Below, piece by piece: positions 28,457 through 38,667 of a stretch of 64,000 nt of DNA. Within the stretch, counting starts at the first letter, position 1; the number at the start of each line of letters is the position of its first letter. A program made the translations under genes and the position numbers. Source of the stretch: Algoriphagus boritolerans DSM 17298 = JCM 18970 (GTDB lineage: Bacteria > Bacteroidota > Bacteroidia > Cytophagales > Cyclobacteriaceae); NCBI RefSeq assembly GCF_900108085.1, contig NZ_FNVR01000004.1:185928-249927 (forward strand). The letters are read 5' to 3'. Below the pieces are notes generated by a model, which made no database searches, had not been told where the DNA came from, and saw only the letters and a program-made list of their open reading frames with translations.

Positions 28457-30388
28457 ATGAGACTTTTAAACGATTGGGTTTCAGAAAGTCTGCTGAAAGC
28501 CCTTGGATGGACTTTAGTGCACTCGGTTTGGCAGCTTATTTTAATTGCCGCCGTGCTGTGGATCTCGCTTAAAATCGTCCATCGGGCAAAACCGTCCTTA
28601 AAATACGGGTTGGCTGTAGGTGCTTTGGCTTTAGCATTTATATTTTCTGCTGTGACTTTTGCTTATCAGTATGAGGTTCAGCTTGTCACTGTCACATTGG
28701 AAAATACCGGTAGGAATGTTAAGGTTTTTACCGATCAATCGCTTAATCTTTCAAGTGGATCACAGATTGGATCCGAAGCAAATCTAGTGGTCTCTTGGAT
28801 TGAGCAAAACATATCCTTATTGGTGAATTTCTGGTTTTTGGGAGCGCTTTTGTTTCTTTTTAGGCTGATCAACAGCTTCTCGGAATTACGAATTTTGAGA
28901 AAATCCGCTACAGCAGTCGTTGATTTTCAGATTCAAAGGATTGCCTACCGTCTAGCCAACAAAATGGGTGTGACAGGAGATGTTCGGTTGAAAATCAGTA
29001 CGGTGTGCATTTCGCCCTTGACTTTTGGGACTTTCAAACCTATTATTCTTCTGCCCGCAGGCTTACTGTTTCAGCTTTCGCCTGCTCAGCTCGAAGCAAT
29101 TATTGCACATGAATTGGCGCATGTGAAGCGAAATGATTACATCGTCAATCTACTTCTTTCGGGTCTGGAGGTTATCTTCTTCTTTCACCCCTGCTACTGG
29201 TGGATGAATAATACTGTCAAAGAGCTTCGAGAAAATGCCGCAGATGATCTTGTCATGAAAGCGGGCATTGAACCTAAAAATCTTGCCACAAGCTTGGCCG
29301 AGGTGCTTAATTTTGCGAAGCAAAATCCTCCGGAATTGGCTCTGGCAGCTAGTAAAAGGAGAAATCCAACACTTCAAAGAATCAAACGAATGCTTGGTTA
29401 TCCGGCTCAAAACTATCCTCAAAACCCTATTATTTCTATCCCTATGTTACTTACCCTACTTCTCAGCGCCGGCCTGATGGGCAGCGCACAGCAAGACACA
29501 CCGAAACCAATGGAACCGGTAGCTCCAATTTCCGCCGGAGCACCCGTGGCCGGTTTCGACGCAATTGCCCCTAACGCTCCTGATACTACGGTAATCAAAA
29601 AATATGAAGCTCCAGAAAGTCCAAGGTCTTATCATTTCGGGAAAAATGTAATGGTTTTCTCTGATGGAGGATATTCCTACAGGATCTCTGGGGACACTTT
29701 GATTTCAGATGAGGATACCATTATCCTTTCGGGAAAAACAAAAATTGCTTTTGATAAACTTCAAGAATTTAGTGGTGCTCCTATCCCGGAATTTAACATT
29801 CCGAATGCGCCAATGATGCCTATGAATTTTGAAATGGCTCCTCTCCCTGATTTTAACATGGAAATCCCATCTAATCTCAATGCCTTTGCAGTTGAGGCCA
29901 TGCCTTTCTTGGAGCCTATGAATTTTGCTTTCGAAATGGGCTCAGTCATGCCGATGATGGCCTTTTCGGATACTACCAAAATGTCCCAAGAACAACGTGA
30001 AAAATTGACCAAAGAATGGGCTGAGCGCTCAAAAGAGTTTGCAAAACAAGCAGAGCAGCGAGCTCAGGAGTGGTCCAAGCGTTCCGAGGAATGGGCTGCC
30101 AAATGGAAGGAAGAAGAAGTCGAGCGTGAGGCAAAGATGGAAGCCTGGAAAAAAGAATTCGAACCAAAAATGAAGGAGTTCGAACAGAAAATGAAAGAAT
30201 GGCAAGCAGCTCAAGAGCCAAAAATCAAAGAATTTGAGCAAAAATTGAAGGAGTGGGAGGCCACTCACAAGCCCAAGATGGAAGAGTTTCAGAAGCGAAT
30301 GGAAGTTTGGCAAAAAGAACACCAAGCCAAGCTTCAGGAGTTTCAAAAACTGGTTCAGGAAGAGCTAAAAAAAGATGACAATAAGTAA
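28457..30388 (+). CDS. BlaR1-like M56 family metallopeptidase with coiled-coil C-terminus
   Basis: 643 residues: N-terminal membrane helices, the M56 zinc site HELAHVKRND at about 217-226 with a following ENAADD, then a transmembrane stretch near 330 (ISIPMLLTLLLSAGLMGS), and an exported C-terminal half. That half is proline- and methionine-rich (about 345-510), then a charged repeat region (about 515-640) in which KEFEQKMKEWQ-type units recur. No penicillin-binding sensor domain (SxxK, KTG) is present, so it senses something other than a beta-lactam through that domain, perhaps a protein or envelope stress. Confidence 0.88.
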   Translation: MRLLNDWVSESLLKALGWTLVHSVWQLILIAAVLWISLKIVHRAKPSLKYGLAVGALALAFIFSAVTFAYQYEVQLVTVTLENTGRNVKVFTDQSLNLSSGSQIGSEANLVVSWIEQNISLLVNFWFLGALLFLFRLINSFSELRILRKSATAVVDFQIQRIAYRLANKMGVTGDVRLKISTVCISPLTFGTFKPIILLPAGLLFQLSPAQLEAIIAHELAHVKRNDYIVNLLLSGLEVIFFFHPCYWWMNNTVKELRENAADDLVMKAGIEPKNLATSLAEVLNFAKQNPPELALAASKRRNPTLQRIKRMLGYPAQNYPQNPIISIPMLLTLLLSAGLMGSAQQDTPKPMEPVAPISAGAPVAGFDAIAPNAPDTTVIKKYEAPESPRSYHFGKNVMVFSDGGYSYRISGDTLISDEDTIILSGKTKIAFDKLQEFSGAPIPEFNIPNAPMMPMNFEMAPLPDFNMEIPSNLNAFAVEAMPFLEPMNFAFEMGSVMPMMAFSDTTKMSQEQREKLTKEWAERSKEFAKQAEQRAQEWSKRSEEWAAKWKEEEVEREAKMEAWKKEFEPKMKEFEQKMKEWQAAQEPKIKEFEQKLKEWEATHKPKMEEFQKRMEVWQKEHQAKLQEFQKLVQEELKKDDNK

Positions 30389-30414
30389 TTAATTGTGTGT
30401 TGATCCTTATAATT

Positions 30415-30443
30415 AGACTCGTCCTTTGGGCGGGTCTTTTTTA
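30415..30443 (+). terminator. Terminator of the BlaI/M56 operon
   Basis: AGACTCGTCC pairs with GGGCGGGTCT (two G-U pairs) around a TTT loop, followed by a run of T. Confidence 0.88.
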
Positions 30444-30702
30444 TTGTTTAGCCGGGAATTGCTCCCCCTTTGTAGGAATCTAATGAAATTCATGGGAAAT
30501 CCTCCCACTTTTTGATGTCGAATTGAAATCCTCTGTTTTTGAAAGTTTGTTTCCTTAAAAAAAAACGCCTTTTTATTCGATTTTGAGGATTTTTCGGACA
30601 CATTGTGGCGTGTCTTAACACCTTGAGTATCAATAAAAATTTCTTTGATTTTTTAGAAAAAATATTGGCTTGGATGAAACTTTTGTCTACTTTTAATTCA
30701 AA

Positions 30703-30727
30703 GTGGGAAAAAGTGGGGGAAAGTGGT
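30703..30727 (+). promoter_or_regulatory. MraZ-box repeats
   Basis: GTGGGA, GTGGGG and GTGGTA occur at 30703, 30713 and 30723, exactly 10 bases apart, the known MraZ-binding pattern. They lie where the -33 region of the candidate promoter would be, so MraZ likely controls the whole dcw operon from here. Confidence 0.8.
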
Positions 30728-30748
30728 AGAATGTGAAGTTGATTTTAC

Positions 30749-30756
30749 TACTTTTG
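30749..30756 (+). promoter_or_regulatory. Candidate -7 box of the dcw operon
   Basis: TACTTTTG fits TAnnTTTG, 38 bases before the mraZ ATG and 22 bases after the last MraZ repeat. No separate TTTG -33 box; that place is taken by the MraZ repeats. Confidence 0.5.
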
Positions 30757-30793
30757 TTTTTACTTCAAACTCATCAAAAAGAAGAGTCAGGAT

Positions 30794-31228
30794 ATGTTCA
30801 ATTGCAGATATGATTGTAAGCTGGATCCCAAGGGGCGTCTGGTTTTGCCTTCCAAAATCAAGGGGGCAATACCAGAGGCTAACGGGAATGCACTTATGCT
30901 ACAGATGGCAGCTGACAGATGTCTTAAGCTTTATCCAATGGTGGAGTTTCGAAAGCTGGAAAGTCAAGTAAATGCACTTTCGGATCACAATGAAGAGACC
31001 CGTCGATTGAAGCGATCTTTTTTCACTCGAATTACTGAAGTTGAATTGGATAGTGCCGGCCGATTCCTGATCCCAAAAGCCTTTCAGGAATACGCAGGGC
31101 TCGACAAGGATGTAATTCTGGTTGGAGTGGGTAGCAAAATAGAAATGTGGAGCGCAGATCGATATAAGGACTTCGTCATCGAAGACGATATTGAAATGTC
31201 AAAACAGATGGAAAAACACCTCTCCTGA
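30794..31228 (+). CDS. mraZ: Transcriptional regulator MraZ
   Basis: 144 residues with two SpoVT/AbrB-like halves: CKLDPKGRLVLPSKIKG near the N-terminus and VELDSAGRFLIPKAFQEYAGL in the second half, each with the D-x-x-GR-hydrophobic-P pattern. MraZ forms rings, binds GTGGG repeats upstream of itself and tunes the cell-division cluster. It is first in the cluster, four bases ahead of rsmH. Confidence 0.96.
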   Translation: MFNCRYDCKLDPKGRLVLPSKIKGAIPEANGNALMLQMAADRCLKLYPMVEFRKLESQVNALSDHNEETRRLKRSFFTRITEVELDSAGRFLIPKAFQEYAGLDKDVILVGVGSKIEMWSADRYKDFVIEDDIEMSKQMEKHLS

Positions 31229-31232
31229 AGTC

Positions 31233-32144
31233 ATGACAACCTCTGCCTACCATATCCCGGTGATGCTTACCCAATGCATTGAAGGCTTGGCTATAGATCC
31301 CAATGGAACTTATGTCGATGCCACTTTTGGTGGAGGGGGGCATTCAAGAGAAATCCTTAAGTATTTGGATAAAGGACATCTCTACGGTTTCGATCAGGAT
31401 GAAGATGCCCTGGCAAATGCTCCTAAAGATGAACGTTTCACTTTTGTACAGGCAAACTTCCGGGACATTAAGCGATACCTCAGGCTTTATGGAGTGAAGC
31501 AGGTGGACGGGATCTTGGCTGATTTGGGAATCTCCTCCCATCAGATTGATGTGCCGAGTCGCGGTTTTTCGACGCGATTCAGTGGAGAATTGGACATGAG
31601 AATGAATCAATCCGCCGATCTGAAGGCCAAGGATGTATTGAATGCCTACGATGAAGGGAGGCTTCACAAGATCCTTGGGATATACGGAGAAGTGAAAAAC
31701 GCAAAGACGCTCGCCCAAGCTATCGTATCCGAGCGAGCTCAAACACCTTTCGAAACGACGGAAGGGTTTACTGCTTTTCTAAAGCGATTTGCACCAAGGG
31801 GGAAGGATTTTAAATACTACGCCCAGGTCTTTCAGGCGCTGAGAATCGAAGTCAACGATGAGATGGGGGCTTTGGAAGAGATGCTGCTTAGTGCGGTGGA
31901 GCTCTTGAAGCCAAAGGGAAGACTCGTAGTCATGAGCTACCACAGCCTTGAGGATCGATTGGTGAAAAATCTGATCGCCAAAGGGAAATTTCAGGGTGAA
32001 GTGGAGAAAGACTTCTACGGAAACCTGATTCGGCCGCTTGAGCCGGTAAGTCGAGGATCGGTAGTGGCAGATGAGGAAGAAGTAGCTGCTAATCCAAGAG
32101 CAAGAAGTGCGAAACTGAGAATAGCCAAAAAAATTGCAAAATGA
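31233..32144 (+). CDS. rsmH: 16S rRNA (cytosine-1402 N4)-methyltransferase
   Basis: 303 residues from ATG 31233 (MTTSAYHIPVML); an earlier ATG inside mraZ is in frame but unlikely. Markers are HIPVML, the SAM loop DATFGGGGHSREIL, ADLGISSHQID, RGFSTRFSGELDMRM and the late VMSYHSLEDRLVK. It methylates N4 of C1402 in the ribosomal P site. Ends four bases into ftsL. Confidence 0.96.
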   Translation: MTTSAYHIPVMLTQCIEGLAIDPNGTYVDATFGGGGHSREILKYLDKGHLYGFDQDEDALANAPKDERFTFVQANFRDIKRYLRLYGVKQVDGILADLGISSHQIDVPSRGFSTRFSGELDMRMNQSADLKAKDVLNAYDEGRLHKILGIYGEVKNAKTLAQAIVSERAQTPFETTEGFTAFLKRFAPRGKDFKYYAQVFQALRIEVNDEMGALEEMLLSAVELLKPKGRLVVMSYHSLEDRLVKNLIAKGKFQGEVEKDFYGNLIRPLEPVSRGSVVADEEEVAANPRARSAKLRIAKKIAK

Positions 32145-32524
32145 GTCAGAACACATTTAAAAAGAAGCTGAAGGAAGGAAATGCCCCGAAAGCAGGTCCC
32201 AAGAGGACGCTTTTTACTTGGATCGAGGAGAAACTCGATGTGAAAGGGATATTGGGCGAAGGAGTTCCTGTTCAATTTGTTCCCCCGGTTGGTTTCCTTG
32301 TACTCCTAGCGCTAATCTACATTTTCAGCAATCACCGAGCGGAGAGCATGGTCCGAAAAATCGAAAAAGCCCAGCAGGAAGTGGAGGATCTCCGTGCGGA
32401 TGTCACCACCCTGGAAGCAGAATATATGCAGAGCAGCATGCAGTCAGAAGTGGCGAAGCGGGTTGCCAAGCTTGAAATCTATGAATTGAATCAGCCGCCA
32501 ATCAAAATAGTGGTAGAAAAGTGA
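32141..32524 (+). CDS. ftsL: FtsL-like cell division protein
   Basis: 127 residues, one membrane helix (about 50-66, PPVGFLVLLALIYIF) followed by a periplasmic coiled coil (MVRKIEKAQQEVEDL...). Sequence is too divergent to prove, but size, topology and place between rsmH and ftsI identify the FtsL equivalent of Bacteroidota. It would bridge FtsQ/B-type proteins to FtsW/FtsI. Overlaps rsmH and ftsI by four bases each. Confidence 0.85.
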   Translation: MSQNTFKKKLKEGNAPKAGPKRTLFTWIEEKLDVKGILGEGVPVQFVPPVGFLVLLALIYIFSNHRAESMVRKIEKAQQEVEDLRADVTTLEAEYMQSSMQSEVAKRVAKLEIYELNQPPIKIVVEK

Positions 32525-34629
32525 ACATAAAACGCTCCATAGTGCTCCGAGTAAGAGTGGTCTTCCTCCTGGTTGCTTTGGCTGCCTGCGCGATCCCATA
32601 CAAGATCGCAGTTGTGCAGGTGAAGGAGGGAGATAAATGGAGAGCAAAAGCAGAGCAGGTTAATTTTCAATACCGGGAAGTGCCCGCCACACGTGGCAAC
32701 ATCTATGCGACCGACGGAAGCCTTTTGGCTACGAGTTTGCCTTTTTATCGGGTTGCGATAGACCCGACCATGGCCAAAGACTCCAAGTTCAAGTCTGGAA
32801 TCGATTCACTTGCCAGAAACCTCGCCGCATTTTACAAAGACAAATCAGCTACAGCCTACAAGCGCATGATTCAGGATGCGAGAGGAGACAAGAAACGTTT
32901 CCTGATACTCAACAGAAAGCAAATTGGGTATCAGGATATGCAAAAAATGATGGCTTGGCCAATTTTCAGGGAAGGTCGCTTGGGTGGAGGAGTGATTTTT
33001 GAAAAAGTAGAGAAGCGATACAGACCTTTTAATTCATTGGCAAGCCGGACTGTTGGTTTTTTGAATGAAGACGATTACGGTGCAGGAATCGAATATAGCT
33101 TTAATACCTATCTCAAAGGAAAAGACGGAAAGGCCTTGTTTCAAAGATTGGCCGGAGGAGTGTGGAAGCCGGTTTTTGATGCCGAAGATATTAAGCCCGA
33201 TAACGGCTATGACGTATTTACCACCTTGGATGTAAACATTCAGGATGTAGCAGAGACTGCGTTGCGGAGACAACTGACTGATCGAAATGCAGCTTTTGGC
33301 TCTGTAATCGTCATGGAAGTCAAGACAGGTCATGTGAAAGCGATGGCCAATCTGCAGCGCAATAAAAGCGGCAAGGGCTATTCCGAAAGCTACAATTATG
33401 CTGTGGGTGACATCGGCAATACAGAACCTGGTTCAACTTTCAAGTTGGTATCGATGTTGGCACTTTTGGAAGAAAATAAAGTTAGCCTCAACGAAAAGAT
33501 CGAAACCGGTAACGGAGCGCACAGATTCTATAATCAGACGATGTACGATGCCAAAAACGGCGGCTTTGGTACCATCACGATTCGGGAAGCTTTTGAGAAA
33601 TCCTCAAATGTGGCGATTTCCAAGCTAGTGGATATGCACTTTGGATCCAGTCCATCCAAGTATATGGCCTACATGGATAAGGCAGGTATAGCCGAGCCAT
33701 TTGACCTGCAGTTATCAGGCGAAGGAAAGCCTTTTTTCAAAAAACCAGGATCCAAAACCTGGTATGGGACCTCACTTCCTTGGATCTCCATCGGATACGA
33801 ATCCAAACTCAATCCCATTCATACCCTTGCTTTCTACAATGCGGTCGCAAATAACGGGGTGATGATGAAGCCGCTTTTTGTAAAGGCAGTGGGAAGAGGA
33901 AATACCTTGATTGAGACTTTTGAACCGCAGGTTTTGCGTAAGCAAATCGCCTCAGAAAAAACGGTAAAGCAGCTCCAGGAGCTTTTGGAGGGTGTCGTCA
34001 CCAGAGGCACTGCAAGAAATATCCTAAACGAAAATTATAAAATCGCCGGAAAAACGGGGACGGCTCAGAAAATCGTCAATGGAAAATATACCGAAACATA
34101 TTACACGAGTTTTGTAGGCTACTTTCCGGCAGATCGACCCAAATACAGCATGATCGTGGTTATCGACAGTCCCAAGGGTTTTGCTGCTTATGGAGGAGAT
34201 GTTTCTGCACCGGTTTTCAAAGAAATCGCTGATCGGATCTATGCGCTGGACATGGAACTGAATCCTGTGGATCAGTCCAAAATATTTTTGGCAGAAAACA
34301 CAACCAGCAAAATGCCGCTCATTTCTTCCGGAAAAGGAGAAGAGCTTCAGGGGATTTTGGATGAACTGGGAGTGGCGGCCAAAAGCCCCTCGGCTGAGGA
34401 TTGGATCAAAGCTTCCCTGGTAGAAGGGAAAATTGAACTAAAGATAAATGATACCGAAAAAGCGGTCGTGCCGGATGTTTCAGGCATGCCATTGCGGGAT
34501 GCGCTTTTTGTCCTCGAAAACAAAGGGCTCAAAGTAAACTACAAAGGCAAAGGAAGAGTGATGGAGCAATCCATTTTGCCGGGAACTCAGCTGACCCCAA
34601 ACGCAACGATAAATCTGGTCTTAGGATGA
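32521..34629 (+). CDS. ftsI: Septal peptidoglycan transpeptidase (class B PBP) with PASTA domain
   Basis: 702 residues from a GTG that overlaps the ftsL stop. A short cytoplasmic N-terminus, one membrane helix (about 8-28), the class B dimerisation domain, then the transpeptidase with PGSTFKL (active Ser near 304), KSSN (near 360) and KTGTAQ (near 510). A single PASTA domain (VVPDVSGM onward, about 645-702) ends the protein, as in SpoVD-like enzymes. It cross-links septal peptidoglycan with FtsW. Confidence 0.95.
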   Translation: MNIKRSIVLRVRVVFLLVALAACAIPYKIAVVQVKEGDKWRAKAEQVNFQYREVPATRGNIYATDGSLLATSLPFYRVAIDPTMAKDSKFKSGIDSLARNLAAFYKDKSATAYKRMIQDARGDKKRFLILNRKQIGYQDMQKMMAWPIFREGRLGGGVIFEKVEKRYRPFNSLASRTVGFLNEDDYGAGIEYSFNTYLKGKDGKALFQRLAGGVWKPVFDAEDIKPDNGYDVFTTLDVNIQDVAETALRRQLTDRNAAFGSVIVMEVKTGHVKAMANLQRNKSGKGYSESYNYAVGDIGNTEPGSTFKLVSMLALLEENKVSLNEKIETGNGAHRFYNQTMYDAKNGGFGTITIREAFEKSSNVAISKLVDMHFGSSPSKYMAYMDKAGIAEPFDLQLSGEGKPFFKKPGSKTWYGTSLPWISIGYESKLNPIHTLAFYNAVANNGVMMKPLFVKAVGRGNTLIETFEPQVLRKQIASEKTVKQLQELLEGVVTRGTARNILNENYKIAGKTGTAQKIVNGKYTETYYTSFVGYFPADRPKYSMIVVIDSPKGFAAYGGDVSAPVFKEIADRIYALDMELNPVDQSKIFLAENTTSKMPLISSGKGEELQGILDELGVAAKSPSAEDWIKASLVEGKIELKINDTEKAVVPDVSGMPLRDALFVLENKGLKVNYKGKGRVMEQSILPGTQLTPNATINLVLG

Positions 34630-36089
34630 AAGTGCTCAAGGACATATTATATAAAGTATCGCTGACCTCGACCATTGGAGACATGGATTGTAGCGTGAGC
34701 AATATTGTCTTCGACAGTAGAAAAGTGGAGCCTCAGAGTGCTTTTGTGGCGGTTGCCGGGACGCAGGTGGATGGCCATGAATTTATTTCCGCTGCTTTGG
34801 AAAAAGGAGCAACGGTGATTGTCTGCGAAAAGCTTCCTGAGGAGATCCTCGAAGGAATTACTTATGTACAGGTTGTGAATTCAGCCAAAGCTTTGGGTAT
34901 CATCGCTTCCAATTTCTTTAATAATCCTTCCGAAAAAATCAAAGTAGTAGCTGTGACGGGTACCAATGGAAAGACCACCACAGTGACCCTGTTGCACCAA
35001 CTTTTTGAGGCGATGGGGTACAGCTCGGGGTTGCTTTCCACTGTAGAAAATAAGATCAACGAGCAGGTGATTCCTGCTACCCATACTACGCCTGACGCAG
35101 TTAGCGTGCAGGCTTTGCTTCGCAGAATGGTGGATGAGGGCTGTACGCATTGCTTCATGGAGGCAAGTTCGCACGCCATAGTTCAGGAGCGAATTGCAGG
35201 ATTGAAACTGGCTGGAGCTGTGTTTACCAATATCACCCATGACCATTTGGACTATCACGGGACCTTTGACGAGTACATCAAGGCCAAGAAAAAGCTCTTT
35301 GATGAGCTTCCCAAAGATGCTTTTGCCCTGGTAAATGGAGATGACAGGCGAGGCTCGGTGATGCTTCAAAACTGCAAAGCGACGCCTCATTCTTTTGCGC
35401 TGAAATCTTCCGCTGACTTCAAGGCCAAGATACTTTCCAACACGCTCGAAGGACTCGAGCTTGAAATCAACAGCAAACAGATCTGGTTCCGGCTGATCGG
35501 TGCTTTCAACGCTTACAATCTGCTTTCTGCGCTTGGAGTGGCCGTTTTGCTGGGAGAAGAGGAAGAGGAAGTGCTTCGGACCTTATCGGCCATCCGTGGG
35601 GCAAAGGGTCGGTTTGATCGGATATCTATCGGTGGAATCATTGCCATCGTGGATTACGCTCACACACCGGATGCTTTGGACAATGTCCTGAAAACCATCA
35701 ACGGAGTACGCACCGGAAATGAGCAACTCATCACTGTGGTCGGTTGTGGCGGAAATCGTGACAGAACCAAGCGGCCAATCATGGCAAAGTTGGCAGTGAG
35801 TGAAAGTAACAAAGTGATTTTCACTTCAGACAATCCTCGATTTGAGGATCCTATGGAAATCCTTCGGGAAATGCAGGCTGGAGTGGGACCTTCCGAAGTC
35901 CGGAAAACACTGACCATCGAAGACCGAAGAGAAGCAATCAAAACCGCCGTGATGCTTTCCCGAAAAGGGGATATCATCCTGATTGCAGGCAAAGGACATG
36001 AGGACTACCAGGAAATCAAAGGAGTAAAATACCACTTCGACGACGCGGAAGTAGTGACAGAAATCTTAGAACAATTCACAACTAACTGA
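34626..36089 (+). CDS. murE: UDP-MurNAc-tripeptide ligase (meso-DAP adding)
   Basis: 487 residues with the Mur-ligase ATP loop [10 protein letters not shown], the central [10 protein letters not shown], and DNPR in the C-terminal domain, which marks meso-diaminopimelate addition rather than lysine. Overlaps ftsI by four bases and ends one base before mraY. Confidence 0.96.
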   Translation: MKVLKDILYKVSLTSTIGDMDCSVSNIVFDSRKVEPQSAFVAVAGTQVDGHEFISAALEKGATVIVCEKLPEEILEGITYVQVVNSAKALGIIASNFFNNPSEKIKVVAVTGTNGKTTTVTLLHQLFEAMGYSSGLLSTVENKINEQVIPATHTTPDAVSVQALLRRMVDEGCTHCFMEASSHAIVQERIAGLKLAGAVFTNITHDHLDYHGTFDEYIKAKKKLFDELPKDAFALVNGDDRRGSVMLQNCKATPHSFALKSSADFKAKILSNTLEGLELEINSKQIWFRLIGAFNAYNLLSALGVAVLLGEEEEEVLRTLSAIRGAKGRFDRISIGGIIAIVDYAHTPDALDNVLKTINGVRTGNEQLITVVGCGGNRDRTKRPIMAKLAVSESNKVIFTSDNPRFEDPMEILREMQAGVGPSEVRKTLTIEDRREAIKTAVMLSRKGDIILIAGKGHEDYQEIKGVKYHFDDAEVVTEILEQFTTN

Positions 36090-36090
36090 T

Positions 36091-37302
36091 ATGCTTTATC
36101 CCATTTTTGACTACCTAGACCGAGTGCTGGACATCCCGGGGACGGGTGTGTTTCGCTACATCTCGTTCCGTGCGGGGATGGCGGCAGTTTTTTCCTTGAT
36201 CATCACGATCACATTCGGCGAAGCCATTATCAATTGGATTCGCAGAAAGCAAATCGGCGAGACAGTACGGGATTTAGGTCTGGAAGGTCAGGCTCAGAAA
36301 AAAGGAACCCCCACGATGGGTGGACTGATGATGATCGCCGCGATTCTGATCCCGACGCTTCTTTTTGCCAATCTGAATAATGTTTACATCATTCTATTAT
36401 TGATCTCCACGGTTTGGCTGGGCTTGATTGGATTTTTGGATGATTACATCAAAGTCTTCCGCAAAAACAAGGAAGGTCTGAAAGGTCGATTCAAAATCGT
36501 CGGTCAGATCGGAATCGGGATTATCGTCGGAGCGACACTTTATTACAATGACGATGTAGTGATTCGTGAGTTTTCTACTCCGGTTTCTATCGAGGAAGGC
36601 ATCGTGGAGACCCCGTCATTTCAAGATGTAAAGGCGCTGAAGACCACCATTCCTTTTGTCAAAAACAACGAACTGGATTATGAGCGGATGTTGGGATTCC
36701 TTGGAGAATCCATGGTGCCGGTGCTTTACATCTTAGTGGCGATTTTCATCATCACAGCTGTCTCCAACGGAGCAAATATTACCGATGGAATTGATGGACT
36801 GGCAGCTGGGACCTCGGCCATAATCGGATTGGCGATTGCGATTTTCGCCTACCTGAGTGGTAATGCGATTTTCTCCCAATACCTCAACATCATGTACATC
36901 CCCAACTCAGGGGAGTTGGTGATTTTCGCGTCTGCCTTTATTGGCGCCTGCATTGGTTTCCTATGGTACAACGCCTATCCCGCTCAGGTTTTTATGGGCG
37001 ATACGGGTTCCCTGATGCTGGGAGGTGTAATTGCTGTATTGGCTTTGACGCTTCGCAAAGAGCTGTTAATTCCCATCCTGTGCGGAATATTCCTGGTTGA
37101 AAATGTGAGTGTGATGCTTCAGGTGGGCTATTTCAAATACACTCGAAAAAAATACGGGGAAGGACGAAGGATTTTCCTGATGTCTCCTTTGCATCACCAT
37201 TACCAAAAGAAAGGAATTCATGAAGCCAAGATTGTGACCCGCTTCTGGATCGTCGGCATTTTGCTGGCTGTGATCACTTTGGCCACCTTGAAACTGAGAT
37301 AG
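36091..37302 (+). CDS. mraY: Phospho-MurNAc-pentapeptide transferase
   Basis: 403 residues, about ten membrane helices, with KKGTPTMGG, the FLDDYIKV aspartates, [11 protein letters not shown] and the [10 protein letters not shown] loop. It makes lipid I on undecaprenyl phosphate. It is about 40 residues longer than the E. coli enzyme because of an extra loop (about 150-205), which I believe is usual in Bacteroidota. Confidence 0.97.
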   Translation: MLYPIFDYLDRVLDIPGTGVFRYISFRAGMAAVFSLIITITFGEAIINWIRRKQIGETVRDLGLEGQAQKKGTPTMGGLMMIAAILIPTLLFANLNNVYIILLLISTVWLGLIGFLDDYIKVFRKNKEGLKGRFKIVGQIGIGIIVGATLYYNDDVVIREFSTPVSIEEGIVETPSFQDVKALKTTIPFVKNNELDYERMLGFLGESMVPVLYILVAIFIITAVSNGANITDGIDGLAAGTSAIIGLAIAIFAYLSGNAIFSQYLNIMYIPNSGELVIFASAFIGACIGFLWYNAYPAQVFMGDTGSLMLGGVIAVLALTLRKELLIPILCGIFLVENVSVMLQVGYFKYTRKKYGEGRRIFLMSPLHHHYQKKGIHEAKIVTRFWIVGILLAVITLATLKLR

Positions 37303-37311
37303 TAAGTAGAT

Positions 37312-38667
37312 ATGAAACAAATAGCCATCCTAGGTGCCGGAGAAAGTGGATTGGGAGCAGCATTGCTCGCCAAGCGGGAAGGCTATGGGGTTTGGGTGTC
37401 TGATTCTGGCTTGATTTCTTCCGAACGGAAAAATGCACTTCAGGAGTCGGGAATCAACTTTGAGGAAGGAGGACACAACGAGTCCAAAGTCCTGTCATGT
37501 GACCTCATTATCAAAAGTCCCGGCATTCCTTCAAAGGCGCCACTGGTAAAGAAGGCTTTGAATGAAGGTATTCCGGTGATTGACGAATTGGAGTTTGCTT
37601 ACCGATTCAGCGCCGGAAAAGTAATTGCCATCACCGGAACCAACGGCAAAACCACCACCACGCTACTGACCTATCACCTACTCAAAGAAGCAGGCTACGA
37701 CGTCGGCTTAGCCGGAAACGTGGGACAAAGCTGGGCTGGACAATTGGTCAATCAGGATCACAACTGGTGGGTGATTGAAGTATCGAGTTTTCAGATTGAT
37801 GGATTCCAAACCTTCAAGCCAACGATCGCCATCCTTACCAACATTACTCCGGATCATCTGGATCGATACGAATATAAAATTGAGAACTACATTCTTTCGA
37901 AGATGAGCCTATTCAAAAACATGACTTCCCGCGAAAAAGCAATTATGTTTTTGGAAGATCCTTTGACTCAAAAAGGCCTCGAAATGAAGAAGTCAACTGC
38001 TGAAATCTATTGGATTTCCCTTGCGGAAAAACAGAAAAAAGGCGGATTCAGCGATTTGGAGACACTGGAAATAGCAGTCGAAGGAAAGACGGTGCAGATC
38101 CCAAGTTCCATTCTACCGATCAAAGGTTCGCATAATATCCTTAATGCACTCTGTGCAGGAATCGCTGCAACGATGGTAGGACTGGGGGAAGAGCAGCTGA
38201 TTGAGGGTTATTCGACCTTTAAAAATGCGCCGCATCGGATGGAGCTGATTCGGGAAATCGATGGCGTTCGATTCATCAACGACAGCAAAGGCACTAATGT
38301 CGAAGCGACCTATTACGCATTGGGAAGCTATACCGAACCGATGATATGGATAGCGGGAGGAGTGGACAAGGGCAACGATTATTCAGTCTTAAATGATCTG
38401 GTGGATAAGGGCAAAGTCAAAGCACTTATTTGTTTGGGTAAGGATAATGAAAAGCTGAAGGATGCTTTTTCGGGAATTATATCAGAAATCAAAGAAACAC
38501 AGGATATCCGTCAGGCAGTGACTTGGGGGCACGACATGGCAAGTTATGGTGAAGTGGTTTTATTGTCACCGGCCTGTGCCAGCTTCGATTTATTTAAAAA
38601 TTATGAGGACCGTGGAGCGCAGTTTCGCAGCGCGGTTTTGGAATTAAAAGAAAAACAAAAGGCATGA
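37312..38667 (+). CDS. murD: UDP-MurNAc-L-alanine:D-glutamate ligase
   Basis: 451 residues with an N-terminal Rossmann-like UDP domain (ILGAGESGLGAA), ATP loop [20 protein letters not shown] and a C-terminal NDSKGTN motif. Nine bases after mraY; overlaps ftsW by four bases. Confidence 0.96.
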   Translation: MKQIAILGAGESGLGAALLAKREGYGVWVSDSGLISSERKNALQESGINFEEGGHNESKVLSCDLIIKSPGIPSKAPLVKKALNEGIPVIDELEFAYRFSAGKVIAITGTNGKTTTTLLTYHLLKEAGYDVGLAGNVGQSWAGQLVNQDHNWWVIEVSSFQIDGFQTFKPTIAILTNITPDHLDRYEYKIENYILSKMSLFKNMTSREKAIMFLEDPLTQKGLEMKKSTAEIYWISLAEKQKKGGFSDLETLEIAVEGKTVQIPSSILPIKGSHNILNALCAGIAATMVGLGEEQLIEGYSTFKNAPHRMELIREIDGVRFINDSKGTNVEATYYALGSYTEPMIWIAGGVDKGNDYSVLNDLVDKGKVKALICLGKDNEKLKDAFSGIISEIKETQDIRQAVTWGHDMASYGEVVLLSPACASFDLFKNYEDRGAQFRSAVLELKEKQKA

